This document shows positions 1-12,000 of a stretch of DNA of 64,000 nt, piece by piece (within the stretch, counting starts at the first letter, position 1; the number at the start of each line of letters is the position of its first letter). The translations under genes were made by a program, and so were the position numbers. Below the pieces are notes generated by a model, which was given only the letters and a program-made list of their open reading frames with translations, ran no database searches and had not been told where the DNA came from. The stretch comes from Diphasiastrum complanatum (Eukaryota > Streptophyta > Lycopodiopsida > Lycopodiales > Lycopodiaceae), in assembly GCA_029204225.1 (NCBI GenBank), contig CM055100.1, forward strand, positions 24,933,106 to 24,997,105. The letters run 5' to 3'.

Positions 1-125
1 GTTCGATAATTGATAGTAGAAACAATAGTTAATGTAATAACAAAATTATTTTGATACTATCATAAATATAGTTTTACTATCATTCACAACAAATCAAAAG
101 CATACATGATTCAGACCAGAAGAAC

Positions 126-177
126 GAGTTGAATGTATATGCAAAAAACTAGAGTTGAATGTATATGCAAAAAACTA
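126..177. repeat. Perfect 26-bp tandem duplication
   Basis: Two identical, head-to-tail 26-bp units (126-151 and 152-177), beginning gagttgaatg. The surrounding first kilobase shows no recognisable coding domain. A recent replication-slippage duplication is the simplest reading, because the copies have not diverged. Confidence 0.85.
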
Positions 178-1477
178 GACAAACGCTGACCTTGATTGTG
201 GAGGAGGCTATGAGCTATATTGTGGATCGTTGCTTGGTCCAAAGAAAACCGCCAACAACCTGCTACAAAAACATGAAAGTGCATATTTCAGTACAGAATG
301 ACATCAGGTGATTTATTTGCATCAATAAAGCACAAAATTATGCATTTTACTCTAGAATAACAATTTGATTTCTATTTGAATTCAAGTCATCCAGAAACTA
401 AGCTACACATAAAATTGTTATTCCAGATCACTCCTATGACACTATTGAACAGTTCATGGACCTATCCTGTCACCTTTATGAATGCTTAGTTTCAGTTGCT
501 GGGCAGAGTGCATAGCTAAACATAGAGAACATGTGGTTTTCAACTTCAACTCTTGTCCTTGATGCACATTTGTAGCCAGATCAGATCTTTCAATTCTTTC
601 AAAGCTAACATCAAAAAAGAAGGCTCTATGAAAAGACTCTCCAAAAAATAGCTAACTTTTGTTTTTTCAACGAGTGAAGAAATACAAACCAATAATGTAA
701 ATGCAAGAAACCTTGATTGTAGATGATAGCTAGACAAAAATCGTTGCCAAAAAATGTGCTAGAATGCTACTAGAACATGCGATGGATCGCTACTGCTGTA
801 GTGGAAGAAAGTAGCTGTCACTAGATACTTGTAGGATGAGTGAGTAGTAGAAGGTTCAGCAGCTGGTAGAAGAATGAAAAAATTGCTGCTAGAAAATGTG
901 CTCCTAGAAAACGATAATTGTGGTTACAAATTCTGGTGTGGATCACTGCTGCTACTATGGATGAGGCGCCTAAACCAAACAAGATGCGAGAGTAGCAGAA
1001 GCGTTGTTGTGGAAGCTACTAGAAACTGTCAAAAATCTAACCATCTGAAATTTATAAGATTGCATGCATGATTTTATATCCCAGGCTATCCATTTGCATT
1101 TCTACGAGTGGGAACTGCTTTGCGCTCGTGAAGGGAAGAGCATGCTCTGGGCGAAGAGAGGGAAGCATTTCCATGCGAAGAGAGGGAAGCATTTCCATTA
1201 ATCGTGATAATTTAGTTTTACTTCTTTTATAGGAGGTGTTGGGTACTCTCCCAGCATCTCCAGCTCCCTCTTGTTGCCCAAACGTGCACCACGCCCCAGC
1301 CACGTAGACAACACACATTGGCAACATGAGAAATACCTTGGTGCATTTATTCATAGAAAAAATTAGTAGGTACATTGATGAAAAAGAAATGTACATCCTG
1401 AAGGGGAACAAAAGTAAGCTCAAACAAGAGCGAAGCTTGCATTAAAGCTAAGATTAATTCAGATCCTGGTGCAAAAA
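178..1477. other. No recognisable gene; contains a 24-bp tandem duplication
   Basis: Short open frames occur on both strands but none shows a known domain. The only structure seen is a perfect 24-bp tandem repeat at 1151-1174 and 1175-1198 (unit begins gcgaagagag). The right part probably includes the 3' untranslated tail of the minus-strand non-LTR element that ends near 1478, but no poly(A) tail is visible. Confidence 0.5.
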
Positions 1478-3950
1478 CTATGATGATGTCAGTGGGAGTC
1501 TGCCAACTGACTGCAGCAGATCAGAAAAAGGGAGATGAGATGTAGACCCAGCCACCGTCGCCCGCCGTTGCAGGATTGATAGGGCCTGAGCACGTTGCAG
1601 GGCAATGGAAATACGTTGTTTGAAAGAAGCCACGAGAATAGAACCAGGAATACCTTGACGCTCTACCGCCTGATGAGAACACATGCGAAGAAATTCCTCA
1701 AAGCGTCGATGCAAGGTGCCATAAGTCTCAATTGCCAGGGGAATGAAGCATCAGTAGAGTGAGTGCCTGTCGGAGTGGTCTTTTTCCTTCTCTTGTGCTG
1801 CCACGCCTATCGCTTCTCCTGGTGTGCAAGCAGAGTGTGGCAGTAGGTCACCACGCGTGAGATCAACAACAACAACATTTGCCAAAGTACGAAGCTCATC
1901 TCGGGAGAGGACAATGTCAACATGCCTGCGGGAAGAGTGGGACGCGGTAGATATGAGACTGCTCTCTGAGGACATGGAATCTTCCATCTTTGGATATAGC
2001 TACCGCTACATCTCTGACAACATCATGCGTAGCTGTGCGCTCACTCCCAGAAGGACATCGGAGGAGGTGGATAGCAAGAGCATCAATAGGGTGACCACAA
2101 ATACACTTGGAGAGATCCAAGACCGAAGGATGCAGTAGCTCCAAGCGAAGACGAAGAGCAATTGTGAAGATGGCTGAAGACAACCGAAATGAAGGAATAA
2201 CATGCCCGAGCAAACAGCCAAGCCCCCGCACCTGGACCAGCACATGAAGCCGAGCTCGATGCAACGTAGAAGGAGCCTCAGAGAGCATGCTGGAAAGGGT
2301 TTGCTTGTGCATGCGCTCCAAGATGGTCTCTTGCAGGTGATCTGAGCTAAAAGAGAGGAGTTGCTCAAAAGGAGGAAGACATGCTCGGACAGAGAGGGGG
2401 AGCAGCTCGCACGCAACGATGAGGAGGTGCTGAAAAGGTAGAGAACCGCTATCCACATGAGCAATGCAATCTGCCAAGAGAGGGCAAAAGCCATAAAGGA
2501 ACCAAGAAGACAAAGCAGGGATGACAAGAGCCCAGCTCCCAAGAAAAGTTGCAGGTGCAGAAGAAACCGTAGAGAGAAGACCCACACCTCTACAAGAAAT
2601 GGGTAACTGAGCTTGGTTCCGAACTAAAAGGGTCTCCACACCATCCAAAGAACTCGGGCTTAAAAGGTAGCCAAAAACATCCATAATAGAGCCATCAAAT
2701 GAAGAGAGAAGATGCAAAAAGTCCTGAGTAGGGGGGAAAGTGTGCAACAGATAAGAAGAATGCTGGATAAAGCAAGATGTCAAGATGCCAAACGCGACCT
2801 GAGTGTCGCCCAACTGGGGAAGCAGATATGAATGAGCAACATCCTCCTGGAGAGCATCAACAAGAAAAGCAGAGTTGAAGGAAGCAGACCCAAAAGGAAT
2901 ACCCAGAATACGAATGCCATCCGAAGGAGCAAGGAAGAGAAGCCAGCTGCTCAGAGAAATGATGGAAGACGTGGAGCACCGTAGGAGCAGGACAAAAAAT
3001 ATGAGTGTCATCAGCAATCGAAGGAAATAAGCAGGAGGGAAAGGCCTCTGCCGCCGAAGTTTGAAGGACACAAAAATGAGCCAGAGCGAAAAGAGAACTA
3101 CCCAAAGGATCACCTTGACAAGTACCTGCTGCAGACTGGATAGTAGAAGGATCCCCAGAGCGCACATGGTGACTGTAAAAGAGGGGAGTCTCAGTAGCAT
3201 AGAACAACTGCACAAATGGGATAAGCTGAGCCAACTCACCACCAGCTGCTTGCAGCTCTAGAAAGATCGCAGCTCTAGAAACATAGTTAAAAGCATTGGA
3301 AACATCCACTTGGAGAACAACCCAGTCAGGATGGAAATCAAGAGTGGCTCGCAAATCATGAATGACAGCTTCACAACCACCAGGAGTAGAGACACCAAAC
3401 TGATGAGGGGAGAGAAACGAGATGAAAATATGTTGAAACTGAAAACAAATAGAGTGACTTACAAGACGGAGGAGGACTTCGCCAACAGCGATAGGACGGA
3501 CGCCACCCGAGGCTTTAGTCATGGTGATCAAACTAGATGTAGACAAAAGACGTGTAACATAAGAAGGAATGTGACCAGAGGCGATAAAAGAGCAGACCTG
3601 AAAGAGTTGAACAAAGCCACTAGCAGAGTCCTCAGGAAGAAAACAATCACAAAGGTGTTCATAGACCAAACCGGAGGAACCACCAATAGTAAGACTATGA
3701 TGGAAGGCACGAGAGAAGGAATCACGATCAAGCACCAAGCCAACAGCAGGCACAAAGTCCTCCACAAACAAGGGAAGAATGCCTTCTGAAACGTGATGAA
3801 GAGCTTGGAGAGCAGCAACAATATCAGCAGAAGAGAGAGTGAGCGTGAGAGGAGCTAAAGCTCGAGCTACACGAGAATACTCACCAACTTGCCCGAGATG
3901 TAGGGTGCGACGAAGGCAACGATGGAGAAGTGGAGAGGTGGGGCACCTTG
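1478..3950 (-). pseudogene. Non-LTR retrotransposon: reverse transcriptase plus CCHC and restriction-like endonuclease-like C-terminus
   Basis: Read on the minus strand, the frame starts inside the element near 3950. It carries reverse transcriptase blocks: a GVRPIAVGE-type block, LQVDVSNAFN (finger/palm), GTCQGDPLGSSLF (primer-grip side) and IADD as the catalytic box near 3020. Frame changes occur near 2900 and 1940. After a long linker comes a compact Cys-Cys-His-Cys knuckle at about 2105-2055 (CICGHPIDALAIHLLRC), then a His-Asp pair (ATHDVVRDV), then an acidic pair in RRHVDIVLSRD and VVVVDLTR at about 1930-1850. That order (RT, CCHC, then D...D) is the layout of non-LTR elements with a restriction-like endonuclease, such as the R2 group. 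A helical tail of about 90 residues ends at 1478. The 5' end is missing and no intact frame remains, so it is dead. The RT assignment is firm; the endonuclease assignment is inference. Confidence 0.75.
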
Positions 3951-6770
3951 AGGTTGAGACTTCTGTGAGTCGTGAGACAATGAGCAAAGCATGGTATGGC
4001 CACGTGGTTGAGGCTTTGGTTGTGGGGAGGTGTGTGGATGAGGGACGGGTGGTAAGTCATGGAAGATCTCGTCATCAATTTGAAAGATGGTCTCCTCCTC
4101 GCAGAGAACCCATGGATAGTGTTGGCGTTTGGCACAGTAGAATTTTGTCTCATGCCTTTCAACTGTAACCTTGGCAACCGGTTCCACCTTGGAAGCATGT
4201 TGCGGATAGGCCCTAAGTGGAAGTGCCTCCATGTAATTGAGGATCTGAATATCAGAAATGTCCAAATCTTCTGGGCAATTCTGAATGCCTAAGACATTCT
4301 CTTCATCGACGAATAAATTTTCTGATTCATCAGTATGTAGCCATGCAACATTTAGTAATTCATCATTGTGTGGAAGATATCAATGAAATTGATATTGATT
4401 ATAGGTGTATCAAGATCAAGTAATTGGTCATGATCGACCGGGAGTGGAGACGTACAATTATACTGATGCTGAGCACAGTAATCGGCATTCACACAATCAA
4501 TGGTAGCTAGACTGTGACTCCAGTTTATCATATCAGTAGATTTAACATAATGACCTTTTTTGTGGCTGAACTGGTAGGGTTCAAACACTGAGTTGGTGGT
4601 CGAGGACCCTTCGTCATGGATGCGTGCAGTTTTGAGTTTGTCCGTTGAATCAATGGTAACAGAACTGTCACGATTTCCAAAAGTGACTCGGCCTTTGCTC
4701 CAGTCATGAACGACTCGTGTATTGGTGAGGCACGGACGACCAAGTAGTAATTCATATGAATAGGCATTATTGGGAATATCAAGTACTACGAGATCGATAG
4801 AAAACTTGAGACCTCCTAGTTTGATCAGCACTTGTGGAAGGAAACCGGTAGGTCGGACCACACTTTGATCAGCCATCGAAGCTGACAAGTGGGTTTGGCC
4901 AGCTTGTCTCTCAAATTCCATTCTATCACGAGGGATGTGGAAATGATATTGACACCAGAGCCACCATCGAGTACCACTAAAACTTCACGTGATTGGTGAT
5001 GGGTAGCTGGGATTTTGATGTTGCCTCATTTGTTGAGTGGATTGGTTAGATGTAAGGGCATTTCAAGCAACTCGTCAGGACTGGTGGTGTTATTGGATTG
5101 GATCTGGTGTTTCCATTTGCCAGCATGCTTCCAGAGAACATGGAAGAGAAGAGTGACATTGGCTTGTAGTTAATCTCTCTAGACTTTTGTACCTTCAAGG
5201 GTTTTGCTTTCAAAGGGCTTGTGAGGTACTTTATAGAAAGTGGAAGATTGTTGGTCGGCATTGAGGATTTGCTGACGGGGGGCGATACTGATGATGCAAC
5301 CGAATTTCTTCAGATGGGTGAGGGTAGACTATCGAGGTTGAATCTTCACTTGGAGGAATAGGCTGCTGCTGAGTTTTGCTGGGTGCAAGTGTAGGGGCTT
5401 GGCGTTGGGTTTGTGCCCGAGTCAAGACCCAAGCAAGATGAGTTTCAATGGGTAAAGTTTCTACTTGCATTGAACAGACAAGAGCAGCAGGTTTGGATCA
5501 GGAAGGGCAGTCCTTCACCAATACCACAGTTTTCACAAGCTAGAGGAAAACGAAGTTTATCTGGGCAGCGAATACTAGGATGTTTACCTGCACAGATAAA
5601 ACGTCCTTGTATTGCGGGTAGTGGATGTGCACCAAAGACAGCTTGGTTTGGATTGTAAGCTTGGGCATTGGGATGCACTGTTTGAGCACTAGAATCATAG
5701 GTATAATAAACAACCATTTCAGTAGAGTATTGCGGTTGAGTATTGTCTTCCACATAGTAGGTTGCCGGATCGATGGTATTCGGATCAAGATAATGGACAG
5801 TGTGTTGTGGGGCAGGCTGATTAACGACAAACTTTTGACGTGGTGATGGGTATTGATTTGGTGCAGTTGGTCGTAGTTGCTAGACCCCTAGTCGTGGCAC
5901 AGGCTGTTGTGGAGGGTAAGGGCGGTATGCTCGATAGATGGTGGGTTTGGTGGCTGCTGAAAAATGGTTTTGCAGTTGAGGGCATTCATTAGCAATGTGA
6001 TGCTGTGAGCAAATTGGACACCAGACATCTTCTCTTGTTGAACAAGATTTCTCAACAATCTGTTTCATGGCGATTTTAAAATAGGTAGTGAGTTTATCCA
6101 TATGAGATTGTTGAGCTTTTTGCCAGGTTTCCATTTGATGTAGAAGTTCAGAAGATTGGAAAATATTGTCAGACTTCGGGTGATTAGGACGGTTTGGATT
6201 CTTAGATTTCTTTTCACGATGGTCAAAGTCATCGTCAGAACCTTTGTCTTCCTCACGGATAACATCAGTTATCACATCTTTAAGTTGATCATAAAGGTTC
6301 ACGACAGATGTTTTTAGGCAATCCAACCAAGAACAGTTTTATGGCCATACGTTCGGTGATATTTTCATCAACACATTCTCTTTTTTTACGTTTAAAACAC
6401 TCAATGTAGTTTCGAATAGACTCTTCATGATGCATCTTGATATGGGTAATTTGAATGAATGGGCTCTGAGTCAGTTTAGATGGTTTAAAGCGCTTGACGA
6501 GAGCGTCCTTGAGGGTGGTCCAAGAAGCAAGTTCAAGAGCTTCGAGATTCAAATACCACTCCTTGGCGGTTCCATAGAGTACCATGGAAAATAGGCGAAG
6601 CTTTTCAGTTTCAGAGGTATCTCCATAAAAATGGCATGCATTATCAAAGTCTTGGAGAAATAGAACTGGGTCATATTCTCCATCGTATTTTGGTGCATCG
6701 ATACGTGAAATTCTGCATTCTAGTCATGGAGGAGCTAGATTAGAAGATTCAGCACAGTCACGAGACATGA
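3950..6770 (-). pseudogene. Ty3/Gypsy gag-protease remnant
   Basis: On the minus strand gag probably starts at the ATG near 6770 (MSRDCAESS). It passes through a Retrotrans_gag-like domain (GTAKEWYLNLEALELASW, about 6570-6510) and a knuckle WCPICSQHHIANECPQL (about 6030-5980). A second Cys-rich stretch lies near 5600-5520. The aspartic protease core is at about 5000-4930 (VVLDGGSGVNIISTSL), followed by the C-terminal protease half (SYELLLGRPCLTNTRVVHDW, about 4770-4700). Frameshifts near 6320 and 4925 and an in-frame stop near 6720 break the frame. It runs directly into the non-LTR element at about 3950, so reverse transcriptase and integrase are absent here. No LTR or primer-binding site could be assigned at the 5' side. 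Confidence 0.75.
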
Positions 6771-6779
6771 TGCAGAGTG

Positions 6780-7235
6780 TGGAGGAGAGTAACAATACAG
6801 ATGATCAGGTCAATACTGTATTTGGCAAAAAAAAGACAGTTTGTTTGTAGAATGGAGAGTGTAGGACAAAAGATTGGTCTTTCTGGCCATAATAGAATTC
6901 ACGGACAGGCTGAGAAATCGTCAAGAGTCAGATAAATCGAAGTATAACACTCTCAAATTCTGACAGGGAGTTTTGGTTGTCAAAATATTGATTTTTTATA
7001 TTTTTGGAAAAAAATTTGTACTGTAAGAATTCGCGGGTGTAGGACAGGGAATTCGTACTCACTAAGAACAATTTCTTAGGCTGGATGGCATTTTGTAACA
7101 GAGAGGTTTTACTGGCAAATAGGGAATATGAAAAAAAAATGTGACTTTCTGAAAGAAAACAGGCAAAATCTTTGAGGTAGAATTCACGGAGCTGTTATAT
7201 TTGAGCTACCATGGACCAGTGCATCTGCTATGGAG
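6780..7235. other. Unassigned sequence between two retroelement remnants
   Basis: No coding domain is visible. By position it could be the untranslated leader of the minus-strand Gypsy remnant or the broken edge of the plus-strand Copia element that follows. No primer-binding site or LTR terminus was found. Confidence 0.4.
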
Positions 7236-7239
7236 ATGT

Positions 7240-7743
7240 CAGCAACGACAATCTTCATTAGCTCAGTGGATATTTTAATGCAAGCTGGGGAGGAGATGTA
7301 GACAATCGTAAGTCCACATCTGGATTTACATTCTTCTTCAATGGCGGTCCTATCTCATGGAACAATCGTAAGCAAACCTCTATCGCACTTTCTTCTACAG
7401 AAGCAAAATATATTGTTGCTTCTCAATCTATCAAGGAAGCGTTTTGGTTGAGAAATTTACTGTCAGACATTAATTTGTATCAGTACAGCCCTAGAATTTT
7501 ATTCTGTGATAATCAGAGTGCTATTGCCTTATCGGCCTAGATTTCACTCTAGGAGTAAGCACATCGACATCAGATATCACTACATCAGGGGCAAGGTTCT
7601 CAACAAGGAGGTGAGCTTAATGTACTGCAGAACGCAGGACATGGTTGCAGATATATTCACGAAAGCATTAAGTGTTAATGCACACAACAAATTTTGTGCA
7701 TTGCTCAGTCTGAAAATCAAGGCATTCACGGATCTAGATTGAG
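7240..7743 (+). pseudogene. Copia family A: RNase H 3' end (5'-truncated)
   Basis: The plus strand encodes the C-terminal RNase H of a Ty1/Copia polyprotein. Visible are the NASWGGD-like and RKSTSGFTFF motifs, then ALSSTEAKYIVAS, DNQSAIALS, HSRSKHIDIRYHYIR and MVADIFTKAL, the usual order in plant Copia RNase H. The frame shifts once near 7540. All of gag, protease, integrase and reverse transcriptase are missing on the left. It ends at a polypurine tract directly followed by an LTR, so this is the true 3' end of an element. Confidence 0.9.
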
Positions 7744-7753
7744 GGGAGGGGGG
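7741..7753 (+). other. Polypurine tract of Copia family A
   Basis: Thirteen purines (gaggggagggggg) sit immediately before TGTTGGA, the LTR 5' terminus. This is the plus-strand primer position expected at the 3' end of an LTR retrotransposon. Confidence 0.85.
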
Positions 7754-8285
7754 TGTTGGATTTATTTCCTCTACTCTCCTAAATCCCATTTTAATCTGCC
7801 TCCATTCATGTTGTATTTTTACTCACGTTGTCGCACAATTTGCATATTTACATGCAAAATAAGACAGACGAATAAAACGCGAATGTCTACATAAATAAAA
7901 GTAAATTCTCACAAGCAAAGAAAAGATGAAACTGTGTTTTTACATGTGTTTTGTGACAGGCGAAAAGACGTCATTGCCTTACAAAATGCCAAAGGTGCCC
8001 TAGGAAAAATGAAGGCACTTTGTAAATCAAACCCTAAGGCGTTTCATCAGAGTGACGCATTTTTTGCATCTTCACCAATGTTCATTTCAGCGAAGCAGAC
8101 GTCACGGCCCTTTTCACGCTCATCCCATACAACTGTGCTAACGGACTTGACAACGACAACAGCCACCCACGATCTCCTACAGACAACACATCCACTCTAT
8201 ACTTTCTTCATCTGCACACCTGTAACATTGTGTATATATATTGAATACCATTTGCGTATTCAGTGATGAGAGAAACCAAGAACAA
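7754..8285 (+). mobile_element. 3' LTR of Copia family A (truncated)
   Basis: Begins TGTTGGATTTATTTCC and is clearly similar to the LTR beginning at 57133, including the shared segments around ctctcctaaatcc, the agcgaagc...acgtc block and the cttcatctgcac block, up to a TATA-like tgtatatatattgaatacc at about 8230. Similarity fades near 8270, so the last ~360 bp present in the 57133 copy (891 bp) are missing. A different LTR appears to take over at this point. Confidence 0.8.
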
Positions 8286-8289
8286 GTGT

Positions 8290-8924
8290 GTGTAAAATAG
8301 TAGCATCAGAAACGAAAAGAACGAAAGCAAATGGGAAATTACGAAACAAACGAAGAGAAATCTTTCACGCTGCCAGCTGGCAGCTCAACGGGCTTCACGC
8401 CCAGCTGAAACGAATAGCAACGACGGAGGCTAACTAACTAGTTGATTAGCGTTAACTAGTCTTGTGATTCTACGTTTAGCTATCTTGTAAAACTCCACAC
8501 AGTGGAGGTATAAACGATCCTCTCTGGATCATAACCGAAAAAAGAGTGAATACAGAGATCTGTAAGAGACAGAGAGAGACGTAGCGAATAGAGTAAGAAA
8601 GCAAAAATACCATAGCTGTGCATGAAAGTTTGCCAATGAGCAGAACACAGCGTAAGAGCAGAGTGTCAATCCGCCAATGAGCGAGACACTGACGATCTCG
8701 CACCAAAGACAAACTGATAATATAGTCGCTCTATTTTCGTGTATCTCTTTGTCTTGTGCTGTGTGTCTTGATTGCTAGAATGAAATGTGTTCTATGATGC
8801 GTAGTCGCGTGTTTGAGATCCTGTAAGAGCTTCTGCACGAAAAAAAAAATTCAAAGACAGAAAATTGTTCGCAAATCAGAGGAGAGAGAAGATGAACACG
8901 AAACAGTCTCTCGCTTCCGCGACA
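8290..8924 (+). mobile_element. 5' LTR of Copia family B (left edge uncertain)
   Basis: The right end is fixed by ...cgcttccgcgaca directly before the primer-binding site. The sequence is unlike the corresponding part of family A, so this is a separate LTR. A TATA-like gtggaggtataaacg lies near 8503-8517. The left boundary is estimated from where similarity to family A stops; no target-site duplication could be identified. Confidence 0.6.
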
Positions 8925-8936
8925 TGATATCAGAGC
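8925..8936 (+). other. Primer-binding site, tRNA-iMet type (family B)
   Basis: TGATATCAGAGC is one base from the standard plant Copia site TGGTATCAGAGC, complementary to the 3' end of initiator tRNA-Met. It lies directly after the LTR end and ahead of the gag frame. Confidence 0.85.
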
Positions 8937-9019
8937 CAACAGGTTGTCACTATTGATATCCCAGCAATGATTCTTCCAGACAACATAATATGGTTACGAC
9001 AATCGAGACCAGAGTAGCA

Positions 9020-12000
9020 ATCAGTCTCGATGGCGCAAATTACAGAATCTAGAAATTCAAAATCAAAACACTCCTGAAGGGCGAAGGCATCTGGTCGGTG
9101 ACCGAGCTCTCAGAGGTGCAGCCTCCAGAGGGAGACCCGAGGAGAGCTGAATGGATTAGAAAGGATGAGCGCACAATGGCAATCATCGTTTTGTCCATAA
9201 ATGAAGATCTACTCATGCAGATTGAAGACTGCGAAAGTAGCCATGCATCATGGGAAAGATTGAAGCAGAAGTATGAAGTGAGGATTGCAGCTTCAGTCAT
9301 TCAGCTACAATCAATATGGTGGGATGGCAACCAATTGGATTAGCACGTTGAGAAGATCAGAACGATCTTCGCACAACTCGCTGCATCAGGATAGGAGCAC
9401 CAAGTCCCAGCACCACAACAGCTGATGTACTTCATGAAATCTCTACCGACGTCCTATCAGCCGCTGAGAATGCTCATACTGAGTCTACCAAATATGACAT
9501 TCGACAAAGCAGTCACTGATGAGAGACTAATGAGAGACAAAGGAGAGGAAAGCAGTGATAAAGAGAAAGCTCTCTTCACGAAAGGAAAGAAGAAGAACAA
9601 AAACAAGCCAAGATTCAAGAAGATGAAGTCCTCGAATCAACAATCTTCTTCCTGCGATCACTGCCACAAACCAGGCCATACGGCCAACAAATGCTAGTTC
9701 AATCCAGCAATACCTTGCATGCACTGCAAGAAGAAAGGGCATTCTGCATACAACTGCAGATTCAACCCAAAAAGGAAAAACAAAGCTGAAAAGGCAAACA
9801 TTGTAGAGTCATCAAAGGATGCTGAAAGAGGTGACAAAACTTTCACGATACTCGACGAAGCTTCGACAAGCTACTCTGAACACGACTACGATGTAGTCAT
9901 CGATTCAGGAGCAACATCTCACATAACCTGCAACAAGAAGATCTTGATCAACTTTCGCGAACTCGAAAACGACAGGGCAGTGATTCCAGGGGATGGAAAC
10001 AGACACAATGTCAAGGGCATCGGCTGTCTATAGCTACGAACACTGTCAAGCCAAGCAGAGCTGCCAGGAGCACTTTATGTGCCTTCACTCAAAAAAGATC
10101 TGCTATATGTCTCCAAGATGGCAGATCTAGACATTCGAGTTATGTTCAACGGCAACACTTGTTGTATGATCGAGAAGACGACAAACAAGTTGCTAACGGT
10201 CGGATGCAGAGAAAGAAACCTCTACTAGGCCAAAATATTCAGCAACTTTGAGATCAGCTCTGACATAGGAGAATGTATCATCTGAACATGCGGAGCCTGT
10301 ATGACATGAGCAGAAAAGACATCAGGTCTCAAGATTTCAAGGCCCGAGGCTGAGTTCTGCGAAGCTTGTCAGAAAGGCAAACAACATCGGAATCCATTCA
10401 CACACGAAGGAAGAAGAGCCAAGGAAGTTTTTGAGCTTGTCCACTCTGATGTGTGTGGACCGATGAAAATAGATTCGCTCTCAGATTTGAGATATTTTCT
10501 AACGTTCATAGATGATTACAGCCGAATGACCACGATCTACTACTTGAAAAAAAAATCCGAAGTGTTTAATTCTTTCAAGAAGTTTGTGGCATTCGCAGAG
10601 CGACACACCTCGAAAAGGATATAGATCCTTAGATTTGACAATGGAGGTGAATACAAAAGTACAAAATTCTCAAGATTTTGCGAAGAACAGGGGATAGAAC
10701 ACCAGTTCACTCCTGCATACACACTTGAATACAACGGTGCGGCAGAAAGAAAAAACAGAATGCTAGTCGAAGGAGCCAGATGCATGATGGCACAGGCTCA
10801 ATTGCCAGGTCAATTCTGGGCCGAAGCAATAGCTACAGCTGTACACCTGCAGAATAGATCCACGACGACATCGTTGGAGAACAAAACACCATACAAAATG
10901 TGGACAGGCGAAAAGTCTGATCTGTCATACGTACGAGTGTTTGGATGTGCAACACACAAGCACATTCCAAAGGAAAAGAGAAACAAGCTCGATGACAAAT
11001 CCGAGCAAACAATCATGGTCGGCTACTCGAACGGAACACATGTGTACAGACTCTATGATCCAACCACGAAGAAGGTTGTTTTGAGTAGAGATGTGAAGTT
11101 TGACGAGTCCACATTCCCTGGACTGAAAGATGAAAGAGCCCATGAGATCTTCACACTGTTGTCTATTCAAGAGGGAGATCGGGGACAGACATCAAATCAA
11201 AATGCAGAGCCCCAGACTCCAGAGTAGCAGGAAGCGGAGGATCAACCCCACGAACAAGAAATGTTCGAGCAGCGACGATACGGACATCGAAGGTCAACAA
11301 GACAAAGAAGACCTCCAGACCACTACTCTAACAATCTTCAATGGAGCAAGGACACGCAATTCGAGTACTACAATTTCACAGAAGAGCCAGCAACATACCA
11401 AGAAGCTATCCATAGTCCAGAGGGAGAATTTTGGAAGCAGACAATGTCAAAGAAAATCGAGTCGATGAGGCGAAACGAGACATGGACATTAGAGCCACTA
11501 CTAGAAAACAAAAAAGTAGTCGACTGCAAGTGGGTGTACAAGAAAAAGCTGAAATCAGATGGCACTATTGGCCGCTACAAGGCAAGGCTTGTCGCAAAGA
11601 GCTACATGCAGAGATATGGTGTTGACTATTTCAACACATATTTGCCCATGGTCAAGATGACAAGCATAAGGCTACTCCTTGCATATGCCAGACAGTACAA
11701 TCTGGAAATTCACCAGATTGACGTGAAAACAGCCTTTCTCTACGGAGATCTACAGGATGAAATCTTCTTGAAGCAACCTGAAGGCTATGAAGACCCCGAC
11801 AACAAACAATATGTATGTCGATTGCAGAGATGCATCTACGGTCTAAAACAGCATCACAAGTCTGGTACAAAAAGCTTGATGGTCTTCTGAAGTCTCTAGA
11901 CTTCAATCCTACTCAACCAGACTATAATGTCTACATCAAAAGAGTAGGAAAGGATTTTGTGATACTGGCCATTTTCGTGGATGATTCGTTGACGATAGGA

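Noticed and set aside
1824-2138. Plus-strand Arg-rich frame of 104 codons
   Set aside because: It is the antisense shadow of the minus-strand reverse transcriptase element, which has clear domain motifs.
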